Assembly (NCBI RefSeq): GCF_005886875.1
Contig: NZ_PNBY01000012.1
Span: forward strand, 35,932 to 99,931
Length of the DNA stretch: 64,000 nucleotides
From: Pseudoalteromonas aurantia
GTDB lineage: Bacteria > Pseudomonadota > Gammaproteobacteria > Enterobacterales > Alteromonadaceae
Direction: 5' to 3'
Position numbers and translations under genes: made by a program. The notes below the pieces were generated by a model. That model did not search any database. It saw only the letters and a list, made by a program, of their open reading frames with translations, and was not told where the DNA came from. Positions 40,961 to 50,079 of the stretch are shown piece by piece (position 1 is the stretch's first letter; each line of letters opens with the position of its first letter).

Positions 40961-41318
40961 AAATGTGTTACTTATTATTTTTACCTTTTTAGTGTTAATA
41001 GACTTTATATCTGAGCTGAACCATAAATAAGTCATATTATGGTGCTAAGCGCAGGTAGTTTTAAAAGTTTATTTTGGGGTACTCGTTTTCTTAATGTTAA
41101 GCGCCAAGACCCAATCGAAGTGGCTGAAGACAAATCATAGTCCAAATTAAGCATGGGCATGGTGTGATAGAGCTCATCACATTGCTTGTTGTTTTTAGAT
41201 ACATTTACGCTTTTTGGTAAACCACTTCTAAGTAAGAGAGTTTAACTTGTTGTCAGGTATGATAGTTGATTAAAAAAACCATACCTGACTGAAAAGACAT
41301 AGAATAGCTCAAGGTATC
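40961..41318. other. Gap between convergent PepSY and CapA-like genes, with long hairpin
   Basis: At 41252-41289 the arms GTCAGGTATG and CATACCTGAC are perfect 10-bp inverted repeats. The 18-base loop contains an A-run (a T-run on the minus strand), 30 bp beyond the end of the CapA-like gene, so it may act as its terminator. The rest holds an unremarkable minus-strand frame of about 69 codons that I do not call. Confidence 0.4.
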
Positions 41319-43337
41319 TTATCTATTCTTTACCTCTATGTGTGTCGTCTCTATCAAGGCATCTGTTTTGGTCATGACATCAGAAAATGCAGTATGCCAC
41401 TCAATAAGCTCAACGTCATCGATTGCAATATTTTTTGGCTGACTAAAGCTTTTATCAGCTTCAATAACAAATTTGATGCGGTAACTCTTATATCCCACAC
41501 GTGGAGAATCAAAATCAAACCTTAACTGTTGCCATTGGGTGTTTGGTGAGACAATGTGTGTGCCGATTAACTCTGACGTTGGATTGATGAAGGCGTCTTG
41601 TAATCTTTGTTTAGATTGTCGACCTTCCCAATACGCAGATACCTTTAGGTTAATGTTTGCTCGTAACTTTAATTGTAGTAACGTGGGGGCATCTGGCTTA
41701 TAGACACGATTGAAGTGTTTCGTACCAAAAGTAATTTGACCACTTTGATATTCCAAATTTAAGTATTGGTTAAGGTCACTATCTTTTATCAAAGTTGGTT
41801 CGGTATTTGTAAATAGCCAAGTTCGATCTATTGCGTCCCAAGTAAAGTAACTTTCATAGTTGCTTGAATTAATTAAATTTTTTCCGTAGCGTATCGACGT
41901 ATTTGGTGCGGGAAACTGAGGCATTGATTCAGTCCAATTACTGATTAGATACAAATTTTTGACGCCGCTTGTTTGAGTGAATGGCTGTTGTTCTCGCGTT
42001 GCGCTTTTTGTCATCGTGTTTTGTGTTGTTCTTTTATTGATTACTGCGTGACCACCCGAACGCTCTGTATTGGTTCTCTTCATGGCAGAGAGCTGCTTGA
42101 TTCGTTTGAGTATTGTGTGACGCTGCTGACCGACGGCTGCGGTTGGTTGATAATTTTGAATAAAAATTGGCACTATCTCAGCCCTGAAAAATTGTCCTTC
42201 ATCTAACCAGACATAGAGTAAAGTACTGTTGTGGGTTGCGGGGAAATTTTGATCAAAAATAAAATTACCAAGAGAGTAGGCTATCAACTTATTTTTATAG
42301 AGTTCAAAGCCCTGAGATACATGAGGGTGGTGAGCAATTGCCATGACAGCACCTTGATCAATGGCATGTTTTAATCGCTGCTCGGTTACGAGAGATGGCG
42401 TTGCACTATACTCTAGACCCCCATGGTATTGAATAATAGGCAACACATTGTTTTTAATAGATCTATCTATCACAGCCCTTAGATTAGACATCGTTCCAAG
42501 TGCGGCACCGCCCTGTAGTTCATTTGCTGATTGCCAAGGCGCTTTTTTACCTTTCCAACCTACGAACCCATACAGATCATAACTGTTACCATTTAATTGA
42601 GTAGTATGTGGCTTAAGTGCATCAGCTTCGCTTAGTCCTGCGCCAGAAAAACCGAGAGGTGAATTTTTTAAATAGGTTAATGTTTTCTCGAGGCCCCCTT
42701 GTAAGTAGTCGTACGTATGGTTATTTCCCAAAGAAACGTAGTCTACCCCCGCCCAAGCTAAACTTTTTAACGTATCGGGGTGAGAGTAAAATGTGACTGA
42801 CTTATCAGCTTTAGAATTCAGTGCTGACTCTAGAATGGGCGATTCAAGGTTGATAGACGTGTAATCGGCGATGGTTAGATATTGCTTTATATTGCGTAAT
42901 ATATTGACACTATTGTGAAGTCGATCTTTTGGAGTGATTAAACTGGGCTCATTAAAATAAGGGTCATAGTAGCGTCTGCCCATCATCGTATCACCTCCAA
43001 AGGCAAACATGACACGCCTCAGTTTTTTTTGAACCAGCTCAATGGGTGGAATCTGAAAATTATTATTGGCAAGTTCAAGGTGCTCAAAGGTGTGCGTCAT
43101 GTCATAGTAACCGGGCTTACTCACGGTGATCCGATAGTATTTATCTGAGTGAACGGACAGCTTAAACCGACCTGCTTGATCGCTGTTTACTTTATTACCA
43201 TTAAAGAAAATAGATGTGTTTGGTAAAGGTGAGGATTGGGCATTAAGTGTTTGGCCACTTAACTCTATCGCTTTAAGCAAAGAAGAGAAGGAGCACAGTG
43301 TAAGTAATAAAACTATTGTCTTTATTTTTGTTTTCAT
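41319..43337 (-). CDS. CapA-family (poly-gamma-glutamate capsule-type) metallophosphatase-like protein
   Basis: A 672-residue exported protein with a signal peptide (cleavage near SSLLKA/IEL, residue 23). An N-terminal carboxypeptidase-regulatory-like domain (about 25-100) is followed by the CapA/PGA_cap domain (about 108-400) with FGGDTMMGRRYYDP, YTSINLESPI, VSLGNNHTYDYLQGGLEKTL, QYHGGLEY and IAHHPHVSQGFELYKNKLIAYSLGNFIFDQ. A C-terminal beta-sandwich, possibly carbohydrate-binding, spans about 470-650. CapA is part of poly-gamma-glutamate export in Bacillus. Here no capB/capC is near, so it is more likely a stand-alone envelope phosphodiesterase-like enzyme. Substrate unknown. Confidence 0.85.
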   Translation of the reverse strand: MKTKIKTIVLLLTLCSFSSLLKAIELSGQTLNAQSSPLPNTSIFFNGNKVNSDQAGRFKLSVHSDKYYRITVSKPGYYDMTHTFEHLELANNNFQIPPIELVQKKLRRVMFAFGGDTMMGRRYYDPYFNEPSLITPKDRLHNSVNILRNIKQYLTIADYTSINLESPILESALNSKADKSVTFYSHPDTLKSLAWAGVDYVSLGNNHTYDYLQGGLEKTLTYLKNSPLGFSGAGLSEADALKPHTTQLNGNSYDLYGFVGWKGKKAPWQSANELQGGAALGTMSNLRAVIDRSIKNNVLPIIQYHGGLEYSATPSLVTEQRLKHAIDQGAVMAIAHHPHVSQGFELYKNKLIAYSLGNFIFDQNFPATHNSTLLYVWLDEGQFFRAEIVPIFIQNYQPTAAVGQQRHTILKRIKQLSAMKRTNTERSGGHAVINKRTTQNTMTKSATREQQPFTQTSGVKNLYLISNWTESMPQFPAPNTSIRYGKNLINSSNYESYFTWDAIDRTWLFTNTEPTLIKDSDLNQYLNLEYQSGQITFGTKHFNRVYKPDAPTLLQLKLRANINLKVSAYWEGRQSKQRLQDAFINPTSELIGTHIVSPNTQWQQLRFDFDSPRVGYKSYRIKFVIEADKSFSQPKNIAIDDVELIEWHTAFSDVMTKTDALIETTHIEVKNR

Positions 43338-43623
43338 ATGTCACCTTTTATTAATAGTATGATTGTACTCCCTATTTTAATAAAAAGAGCTATTTCACTC
43401 ATTCCATCCTGTTTAACTCGTATAACTAAAGGCTATATGTCTCATTACAGAGCGAGTAACTAAGGAATTCAGAAAAATGCCGATTTGATATTTACGATGC
43501 TTTTTGGTTTCTATAGCCAGTAGCTCTAAAACAATTGATCTATTTCTCGTCAAATGTCAGTTCTAATCACTTTAATATTAAAAATAATGCTAAGTATTTA
43601 CACCATGATTTAATTCAAAGGTA

Positions 43624-43917
43624 AGGGCAAGAACACCCACTTTACCTTGACTTAAAAGTATGAGTTTAAATGTCTGGTCTTTTTCTAGAATACTCTGAAT
43701 CAATTGATGACCCTCGCCAATGAAGTAAAGTTGTTCTCTAACTGATTGTCGAATTATGCGTGAAGGAGCAGAATCAGTGTTCGTAGGACTTAGGCATATG
43801 GCTTTTAATCACCTAAAAGCAGAAACGAGATTTAAGAAAGGTATGCCCGCAAAGCAATGCGTAGTAAAGTTTACTTTGAAATGGTATTGAAATTATAATT
43901 TTTCATGCTCTTGCCCT
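43624..43917 (+). mobile_element. Internally deleted ISAs1-family element
   Basis: Terminal inverted repeats AGGGCAAGA (43624-43632) and TCTTGCCCT (43909-43917) bound 294 bp. Inside, ATG at 43670 begins MSGLFLEYSESIDDPRQ then stops, matching the N-terminus of ISAs1 transposases (FLEHF-x-x-I-x-DPR). A second frame ending at 43890 reads EGAESVFVGLRHMAFNHLKA followed by AETRFKKGMPAKQ, matching the C-terminus (RTGNAPENLAxLRxIALNLL...KxGIKAKR). The catalytic middle is gone, so the element cannot move by itself; it is a MITE-like derivative. No clear target duplication was seen. Confidence 0.65.
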
Positions 43918-43948
43918 GAGTGATATAGTGATAGTGTATTATTTTAGT

Positions 43949-44443
43949 ATGCAAACCGCCAATAGCATAGAAGGTAATTCTGATGCTGTTAATGTATCTG
44001 AAACGCCAGACAGTAAGCCTTCAAAATTTGAAACGGATCCCAGCGTTCAGAGTGATGACCCTAAGACGATATCTGAATCAGAGGGGTCGACTAATTAGGC
44101 AGTGAATCGCGTTGTAAGTAATGAAGTCAGCGCCTCACAAGTGCCAGTATTGTTCGAAAGTGAAGAAGTTCTAGCAGGGCGAGCTCATTACTTTGACTTT
44201 AAAATTTATAAAACTTTTTTTGCGGATAAAAACTCAGACATCGATGTATCTAGGATTGAATGTAGAACATCATTATGAAAGATTACCATAAATACCGCTG
44301 GCAAGGATAAAACTAAAGTATCGGCTGTATTATCTGAAACACTGTGTGGTAAAGGGGTGTCAGCTTACATACACTATGGCGAGTCTGGTAATAGCATTGT
44401 AGTCATGCTTACAGTAAACGGCGATATTTCGGATAAAATATGA
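43949..44443 (+). pseudogene. Decayed coding frame with three in-frame stops, unknown family
   Basis: From ATG 43949 one frame stays protein-like for 164 codons, interrupted only by TAG at 44096-44098 and TGA at 44276-44278, and ends at TGA 44441-44443. Segments include SVQSDDPKTISESEGSTN, VPVLFESEEVLAGRAHYFDF and SETLCGKGVSAYIHYGESGN. About ten stops would be expected by chance in DNA of this composition, so a former gene is more likely than noise. No family recognised. It lies just after the deleted ISAs1 element. Confidence 0.4.
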
Positions 44444-44586
44444 CAGCTTTTGTTCGATAAGGCCGCATCGTTTACGGCAAGTACATAGAACGTTTCTATA
44501 CTGTCAGAGTTGATTGTGTAAAACTAGATATACGAGTGACATGCTGACTCCCTGTATTATCAATTACGTATGAAGAGATTAGAACA

Positions 44587-45342
44587 TTGGCGAAAAAATA
44601 CTATGTCGTTTGGAAAGGGCATCAAAGTGGAATATTTACAACATGGCTTGCCTGTAAAGCTCAAGTTGACGGCTTTTCGGGTGCTAAATATAAGTCTTTT
44701 CCGACCTTAGCGGAGGCAGAGCAGGCATTTAGCGCTAAGCAGACGTCAAATAGCAGTGATAAAGTGCATAGCGGACCTAAGAAAAAGGTGGTGCCGCTGT
44801 CTCAGTCAGACATTGCAAACATGCCATTTGACATTAAAGTGTTCACTGATGGGGGCTGTGAGCCTAACCCCGGTGAAGCTGGGACTGGGGTTGCGGTATA
44901 TGAAAATAATAAACTGAGTGCGCTTTGGTATGGGCTATATCACCCAAAAGGCACTAATAATACGGCTGAGCTTCAAGGCCTCATGCAAGCATTATTGTTG
45001 GCTAAAGCATATTTATCTAAAGGTCAGTCGGTGGCGATTTATTGTGACTCTAAATATTCGATTGATTGTATTACTAAATGGGCTGTAGGTTGGGAGAAAA
45101 AAGGCTGGGTTAAACCAAGTGGTGAAATTAAAAACTTAGGTCTTATTAAGCCAGCCTATTCGCTATACCAAACGTTATCGTCAGCTATAAAAATTTACCA
45201 TGTTAATGGTCATGTGGGTATTGAAGGAAATGAGCTTGCAGATAGGATGTCTATCTTAGCCATTGATTCTAAGAATCCAGACTTTGTACCATACTCCGAG
45301 GGCTTTGATATTCCAGCAATATTGGCATTGAGAACCGGATGA
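44587..45342 (+). CDS. rnhA: Ribonuclease HI with N-terminal viroplasmin-like domain
   Basis: A 251-residue protein with two domains. Residues 1-48 (KKYYVVWKGHQSGIFTTWLACKAQVDGFSGAKYKSFPTLAEA, split here only by reading order) form the caulimovirus viroplasmin-type hybrid-binding domain known from eukaryotic RNase H1. The catalytic RNase HI domain follows at about 77-225, with FTDGGCEPNPGEAGTG (first Asp), NTAELQGLMQAL (Glu), IYCDSKYSIDCI (Asp) and NGHVGIEGNELADRMS (His and last Asp). It cleaves RNA in RNA:DNA hybrids. The start appears to be TTG at 44587, preceded by GAAGAGA; no in-frame ATG would preserve the first domain. Probably a second RNase HI besides the housekeeping copy. Confidence 0.88.
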   Translation: MAKKYYVVWKGHQSGIFTTWLACKAQVDGFSGAKYKSFPTLAEAEQAFSAKQTSNSSDKVHSGPKKKVVPLSQSDIANMPFDIKVFTDGGCEPNPGEAGTGVAVYENNKLSALWYGLYHPKGTNNTAELQGLMQALLLAKAYLSKGQSVAIYCDSKYSIDCITKWAVGWEKKGWVKPSGEIKNLGLIKPAYSLYQTLSSAIKIYHVNGHVGIEGNELADRMSILAIDSKNPDFVPYSEGFDIPAILALRTG

Positions 45343-45392
45343 ATTAATGTATGTAACATGACACTGAAGCCAGATTAAACAGCGTCTTAAAG

Positions 45393-45422
45393 AACAAACT
45401 GGGTTAACCCAGTTTGTTTATT
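45393..45422. terminator. Bidirectional terminator between rnhA and the thioesterase gene
   Basis: AACAAACTGGG-TTAA-CCCAGTTTGTT, perfect 11-bp arms followed by a T-rich run, between convergent genes. Confidence 0.8.
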
Positions 45423-45439
45423 TATTAAAGTTAATAGCC

Positions 45440-45919
45440 TTATTCATCTTCAATAGTACGGTGTAATAAAGACTCTGTTTCAATGGCTATTTCCTTCATT
45501 TTAATCGCGTAAAGTTGTAGCTTTTTTTCATCTTCAGTGGATGGCTCAAATAGTGGCACGGGGATTGGGTAACCAGCTTGATCCATCGCGATAAAGCTTA
45601 TAACGCAATGGTTACTTTCAGTTAAGACCTGCTTTTGGGGATCACCACATTTAACACTTACAAAAATCTGCATACTTGTTTTACCTGTATGAGCAATTTG
45701 TGCTGATACTTCAACAATTTGACCGACGAGAATAGGGCGCTTGAACCTTACCCCAGCAACTGATACCGTTACTGAGTAGCTACCACTCCACCCGGCAGCA
45801 CAAGCGTAACCTGCTTGGTCAATCCACTTCATGACAATACCGCCATGTACTTTACCGCCAAAGTTTACATCGGTAGGCTCAGCCAAAAAACGAAATACCA
45901 CTTCTGAATTACGTGCCAT
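45440..45919 (-). CDS. Acyl-CoA thioesterase (hotdog fold, YciA/ACOT type)
   Basis: A 159-residue single-hotdog thioesterase with the family core NFGGKVHGGIVMKWIDQAGYACA (about residues 18-42; conserved Asp/active-site helix) and VRFKRPILVGQIVEV. It would hydrolyse acyl-CoA to free acid and CoA in the cytoplasm. AGGGGC precedes the ATG. It lies 134 bp from the end of the ETF-ubiquinone oxidoreductase gene, on the same strand, which fits a role near fatty-acid or branched-chain catabolism. A second thioesterase of this kind is at 53477. Confidence 0.85.
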   Translation of the reverse strand: MARNSEVVFRFLAEPTDVNFGGKVHGGIVMKWIDQAGYACAAGWSGSYSVTVSVAGVRFKRPILVGQIVEVSAQIAHTGKTSMQIFVSVKCGDPQKQVLTESNHCVISFIAMDQAGYPIPVPLFEPSTEDEKKLQLYAIKMKEIAIETESLLHRTIEDE

Positions 45920-46053
45920 ATTTTGCCCCTAATACTTATCGTATTATTTAAGTATATGCAAAATTTGGTTTTTTGCGTTTTTCTTTGTATTCATTAAAAA
46001 GGGCCATTTGGCCCCTGCAGATTGGAATTGAAATAAATGGTTGGCGTTTATTG

Positions 46054-47703
46054 CTACATGTTGGGATAGTTTGGCCCGCCAGCACCTTCTGGGGTTATCC
46101 AAGTAATATTTTGGCTAGGATCTTTGATATCGCATGTTTTACAGTGCACGCAGTTTTGGGCATTGATCACAAACTGCGGTTGCTGATTGTCATCTTGTGT
46201 CACTTCATAAACCCCGGCAGGGCAGTAACGTTGAGCTGGCTCTGCAAATTTAGCAAGATTAACGTCAATTGGAATAGATATATCAGCAAGCTGTAAGTGA
46301 CATGGTTGAGATTCTTCATGATTAGTATTCGATAAGAATACAGACGATAGTTTATCAAAACTCAGCTTACCATCGGGTTTTGGGTAATCAATCACCAGTG
46401 AGCTACTGGCAGGCTTTAATACGGCGTGATCATGGTCATTATCTTTAAATGTAAAAGGCAAAGCACCATTAAACAGATTTTGATCGACTGTATTATATGC
46501 GCCTCCTAGGATCTTACCGAATTTATGAATAACAGGGCCAAAATTACGAGATTGATAGAGTTCGTCGTATACCCAGCTAGATTTAAATCTGTGTGTAAAA
46601 TCTGTTAAGTCAGTTGAGGGGGAGTCACAGGAGAGTGCATTTACAATACTATCCGCTGCAAGCATACCTGATTTCATCGCGGTGTGATTTCCCTTGATTT
46701 TAGCAAAATTCAGAGTGCCTGCATCACAGCCAATCAACAAGCCACCAGGGAAGTGCATTTTAGGTAATGAATGAAACCCACCTTTGGCAATTGCACGCGC
46801 GCCATATGAAACACGTTCTGCACCTTCTAATGTCGCTTTAAACACTGGATGATGTTTCATACGTTGAAACTCGTCGAAGGGGCTGAGGTATGGATTGGTA
46901 TAATTTAGGTCAATAATCAACCCGACAACAACTTGGTTATTTTCCGCGTGATACATAAATGAACCACCCGATGTCCCTTTATCAAGTGGCCAACCTGTTC
47001 CGTGCACAACGGTGCCCTCCTTGTGCTGCTCTGAAGGTACTTGCCATATTTCCTTGAAGCCCAGCCCATAATGTTGCGGTGTCGCATCTTGATCAAGATT
47101 AAATTTTTTGATTAGTTGCTTGCCCAAATGCCCGCGGCAACCTTCAGCAAAAACGGTGTATTTAGCACGTAATTCCATTCCGGGCATATAACTGTCTTTG
47201 GGTTGGCCGTCATTTGCAACGCCCATATCACCGGTGATAATACCTTTGACTTCATCGTTTTCTAAAATGAGTGAATGGGCACTAAATCCCGGAAAAATTT
47301 CCACGCCTAAATTTTCGGCTTGTTCGGCTAACCATCTGCACACATTACCCATTGAAACGATAAAGTTTCCGTGATTTTTAAATGTTTTTGGGACAGCTAT
47401 GTTCGGGATTGAGATGGATTTTTCTTGAGTTTGGAATAGGTAAATATCATCTTGAGTGACTTCAGTTGTGACAGGTGCGCCTAATTCCTTCCAATTTGGA
47501 AGGAGTTCATCGAGTGCTTTTGTTTCAAAAACGGCTCCAGACAAAATGTGCGCGCCAACTTCTGATCCTTTCTCAACGACACAAATCATGAGCTCTTGTT
47601 GCTTTTCTTGTGCTTGTTGAGCAAGTCTAATGGCGCAAGAAAGCCCTGCTGGCCCCGCTCCAACTATGACTACGTCGAATTCCATGGTTTCACGTTCAAC
47701 CAT
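46054..47703 (-). CDS. etfD: Electron-transfer flavoprotein-ubiquinone oxidoreductase
   Basis: A 549-residue membrane-associated flavoprotein that passes electrons from reduced ETF to ubiquinone. The FAD-binding motif VVIVGAGPAGLSCAIRLA is at about residues 10-27, GGLLIGCDAGTLNFAKIKGNHTAM lies near 340, and the C-terminal 4Fe-4S ligands are in RYCPAGVYE and NCVHCKTCDIKDP (about 493-535). Length is typical. The ATG at 47703 is preceded by GAGG. It is divergent from etfB-etfA, and the shared 175-bp region holds two LiuR-like palindromes, which ties the three genes together functionally and in regulation. Confidence 0.95.
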   Translation of the reverse strand: MVERETMEFDVVIVGAGPAGLSCAIRLAQQAQEKQQELMICVVEKGSEVGAHILSGAVFETKALDELLPNWKELGAPVTTEVTQDDIYLFQTQEKSISIPNIAVPKTFKNHGNFIVSMGNVCRWLAEQAENLGVEIFPGFSAHSLILENDEVKGIITGDMGVANDGQPKDSYMPGMELRAKYTVFAEGCRGHLGKQLIKKFNLDQDATPQHYGLGFKEIWQVPSEQHKEGTVVHGTGWPLDKGTSGGSFMYHAENNQVVVGLIIDLNYTNPYLSPFDEFQRMKHHPVFKATLEGAERVSYGARAIAKGGFHSLPKMHFPGGLLIGCDAGTLNFAKIKGNHTAMKSGMLAADSIVNALSCDSPSTDLTDFTHRFKSSWVYDELYQSRNFGPVIHKFGKILGGAYNTVDQNLFNGALPFTFKDNDHDHAVLKPASSSLVIDYPKPDGKLSFDKLSSVFLSNTNHEESQPCHLQLADISIPIDVNLAKFAEPAQRYCPAGVYEVTQDDNQQPQFVINAQNCVHCKTCDIKDPSQNITWITPEGAGGPNYPNM

Positions 47704-47782
47704 AATTACCTCATTATCTTTGACGGTATATTAACTAAAGAACGACTTTAGTTTTTATTAAGTTAAACTAAGGTTATTTTAG

Positions 47783-47800
47783 GTTGACGTTTACGTCAAC
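47783..47800. promoter_or_regulatory. LiuR-like operator 1 (perfect palindrome)
   Basis: GTTGACGT-TT-ACGTCAAC, an 8-2-8 perfect palindrome in the etfD/etfB divergent region. It agrees with the site I recall for LiuR, the MerR-type regulator of branched-chain amino acid and fatty-acid degradation in Alteromonadales (TTKACGTNNACGTMAA pattern). The regulator gene is not in the window. Confidence 0.6.
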
Positions 47801-47831
47801 AGGAAGTAGTCTGAATCCATAAAATAAATAT

Positions 47832-47849
47832 GTTGACGTTGGCGTCAGC
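47832..47849. promoter_or_regulatory. LiuR-like operator 2 (two mismatches)
   Basis: GTTGACGT-TG-GCGTCAGC, the same arrangement as the site at 47783 with two changes in the right arm, 49 bp further toward etfB and 30 bp before its start. The pair suggests cooperative or dual-promoter control. Confidence 0.5.
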
Positions 47850-47878
47850 GTTATGAATAACCATATAACGGAGTAACT

Positions 47879-48631
47879 ATGAAAGTACTTGTGCCAATCA
47901 AGCGTGTGATTGACTACAACGTAAAGGCAAGAGTCAAGCCTGATAACACTGATGTTGATTTAACCAATGTTAAAATGGCAATGAACCCTTTTTGTGAGAT
48001 TGCAGTAGAAGAAGCGATCCGTTTAAAAGAAGCTGGTAGCGCTTCTGAAGTAATAGCGGTTTCTATTGGTGATAAAGCATGTCAAGAGCAATTACGCACG
48101 GCATTAGCTCTTGGCGCTGATAAGGCAATACATGTTCAGACGGATGTAAAACTTGAGTCTTTACATGTCGCAAAATTGCTCGCTAAACTTGTTGATCAGC
48201 AGCAACCTGAACTGGTTATTTTAGGTAAGCAGTCGATTGATTCTGACAACAATCAGACAGGGCAAATGCTCGCAGCGCTTACCAAGCGAAGTCAAGGTAC
48301 GTTCGCGTCGAAGGTCGTAATAGAAGATGGCAAAGCACAAGTGACCCGGGAAGTTGATGGTGGGTTACAAACCGTGTCACTAACCCTTCCTGCGATCGTG
48401 ACAACTGATTTAAGACTTAACGAACCTCGTTATGCGTCATTACCAAATATAATGAAAGCAAAACGCAAGCCATTAGAGATCATTGAAGCCCAGTCGCTTG
48501 ATGTTGACTTATCACCACGTATTGAATTAGTAAAAGTCGAAGAGCCTAGCAAGAGAGAAGCGGGCGTTATAGTTGAAAGTGTAAGTGAATTAGTAACAAA
48601 GTTGAAAACTGAAGCGAAGGTGATTTCATGA
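47879..48631 (+). CDS. etfB: Electron transfer flavoprotein subunit beta
   Basis: A 250-residue protein with the family start [36 protein letters not shown] (about 40-55), the AMP-binding region [12 protein letters not shown] and [21 protein letters not shown] (signature, about 120-140). It forms the heterodimeric ETF with EtfA and accepts electrons from acyl-CoA dehydrogenases. Preceded by CGGAG; its stop overlaps the etfA start by four bases (ATGA). Confidence 0.95.
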   Translation: MKVLVPIKRVIDYNVKARVKPDNTDVDLTNVKMAMNPFCEIAVEEAIRLKEAGSASEVIAVSIGDKACQEQLRTALALGADKAIHVQTDVKLESLHVAKLLAKLVDQQQPELVILGKQSIDSDNNQTGQMLAALTKRSQGTFASKVVIEDGKAQVTREVDGGLQTVSLTLPAIVTTDLRLNEPRYASLPNIMKAKRKPLEIIEAQSLDVDLSPRIELVKVEEPSKREAGVIVESVSELVTKLKTEAKVIS

Positions 48632-49554
48632 ACGTATTAGTTATTGCTGAACATGATAACGGTCAACTTAAGTCTGAAACGTCAAAAGTTGTTAATGCAG
48701 CAACAAAAGTGGCCACAAATATAGACGTTTTAATAGCAGGGCATAATGTAGGTGAGGTCGCTAAGTCTGCGAGTGAAATCAGTGGTGTCACCAGAGTTCG
48801 TGTTGTTGATAATGCCGGCTTTGAGCACCAACTTGCTGAAAATACTGCTGATTTGGTTGTTGAAATGGCTGGCAGTTACTCACATATTCTTGCCAGTGCC
48901 TCAACAACAGGAAAAAACATTTTACCCCGTGTATCTGCATTATTGGATAAATCGCAAATTTCTGAAATTATTGAAGTTGTTGATGGTAATACATTTAAAA
49001 GACCCATTTATGCTGGCAACGCAATTGCTACCGTCAAGTCTTTAGATGAGACTAAAGTGATCACGGTTCGTGCCAGTGCATTTGACAGTCAGGGAAACCA
49101 AAGTCCTTGTGAAGTAGACTCATTGGCAATAGAGATTAAAAATGGGCTAAGTGAGTTTGTCAGCATAGAACAAACAGAATCTGAGCGACCTGAATTGAAT
49201 GCTGCGCCAGTTGTTATCTCTGGTGGTAGAGGAATGCAAAATGGCGAAAACTTTACGTTATTAAACGGTATTGCAGATAAGTTGGGCGCAGCGATAGGCG
49301 CTTCTCGTGCAGCTGTTGATGCTGGTTTTGTGCCTAATGATATGCAAGTCGGGCAAACAGGTAAAATTGTAGCGCCAGATCTATATATCGCTGTAGGCAT
49401 AAGTGGTGCTATTCAGCATCTTGCCGGTATGAAAGATTCCAAAGTCATTGTTGCAATAAATAAAGATCCCGATGCACCTATTTTTCAGGTTGCCGATTAT
49501 GGATTGGTCGCAGATTTATTTGATGTACTTCCAGAGCTTGAAAGTGCATTGTAA
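48628..49554 (+). CDS. etfA: Electron transfer flavoprotein subunit alpha
   Basis: A 308-residue FAD-binding subunit. The N-terminal domain ([15 protein letters not shown]) is followed by the C-terminal FAD domain with [15 protein letters not shown] (about 194-208), [42 protein letters not shown] and [21 protein letters not shown]. Partner of EtfB; electrons then go to EtfD encoded divergently. Length is normal. Confidence 0.95.
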   Translation: MNVLVIAEHDNGQLKSETSKVVNAATKVATNIDVLIAGHNVGEVAKSASEISGVTRVRVVDNAGFEHQLAENTADLVVEMAGSYSHILASASTTGKNILPRVSALLDKSQISEIIEVVDGNTFKRPIYAGNAIATVKSLDETKVITVRASAFDSQGNQSPCEVDSLAIEIKNGLSEFVSIEQTESERPELNAAPVVISGGRGMQNGENFTLLNGIADKLGAAIGASRAAVDAGFVPNDMQVGQTGKIVAPDLYIAVGISGAIQHLAGMKDSKVIVAINKDPDAPIFQVADYGLVADLFDVLPELESAL

Positions 49555-49582
49555 ACGATGAAAATCTATAATTCTGATTGTT

Positions 49583-49615
49583 AAGCCGCTGTGCCTTTGA
49601 GCCACGGCTTTTTTA
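49583..49615 (+). terminator. Rho-independent terminator after etfA
   Basis: AAGCCG...CGGCTT stem with an imperfect upper part (AAGCCGCTG and CCACGGCTT), followed by TTTT, 28 bp after the etfA stop. Confidence 0.6.
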
Positions 49616-49810
49616 TCTACACTCTCTCGTTATTTCTATATAGCCCCCCTTCAAAACCCTTCAGTTACTTGGTCCTTACATTTTTGTAAACAGTGTTTAT
49701 TATTGGCCAATTACCAACTTGTAAGTAATGCTTTTGTTTGAGTTGAGGCGCTGGGAATGCTCGCTAGACCATGGAGTGGATCATCGTAAGATTATACAAG
49801 GGTAAATACC

Positions 49811-50052
49811 ATGAAGCTTAGTAAAAAGTTGTTTCTATCGTTTGGCTTGCTCATAGCCATAATGGTCATATCAAGTACAACTGTGTGGTTCAAAGCCTCT
49901 ACGGAAACAGTGCGTGCTCTAGAAGTAAAAGGCGATGACCTGCCTGCTCGTTTAGCCGAGCTGGTGCAAAGGTTAAAACTACGCTAGACTATTTATTGAG
50001 CGAATATGGAGTGAATTCCAAGGATGATGCGTTTCATGAAATAAAGCAGTAA
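49811..50052 (+). pseudogene. Truncated sensor/chemoreceptor-type gene remnant
   Basis: ATG 49811 opens a 58-codon frame with a cytoplasmic basic start, one membrane helix (LFLSFGLLIAIMVISSTTVWF) and the beginning of a periplasmic helical region (LEVKGDDLPARLAELVQR). It is typical of histidine kinases, diguanylate cyclases or chemoreceptors. It stops at TAG 49985-49987. A shifted frame continues with TLDYLLSEYGVNSKDDAFHE and ends at TAA 50050-50052. All output domains are missing. This is the 5' scar of a deleted signalling gene. Confidence 0.55.
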
Positions 50053-50079
50053 GGCACTAACGTAAATCAGTGCCTTTTT
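50051..50079 (+). terminator. Rho-independent terminator after the truncated sensor gene
   Basis: AAGGCACT and AGTGCCTT form a perfect 8-bp stem with a ten-base loop followed by TTT. Its survival marks the former gene end. Confidence 0.7.

Noticed and set aside
41252..41289. Regulatory palindrome for the CapA-like or PepSY genes
   Set aside because: It lies downstream of both convergent genes, so a terminator or structural hairpin is more likely than an operator.
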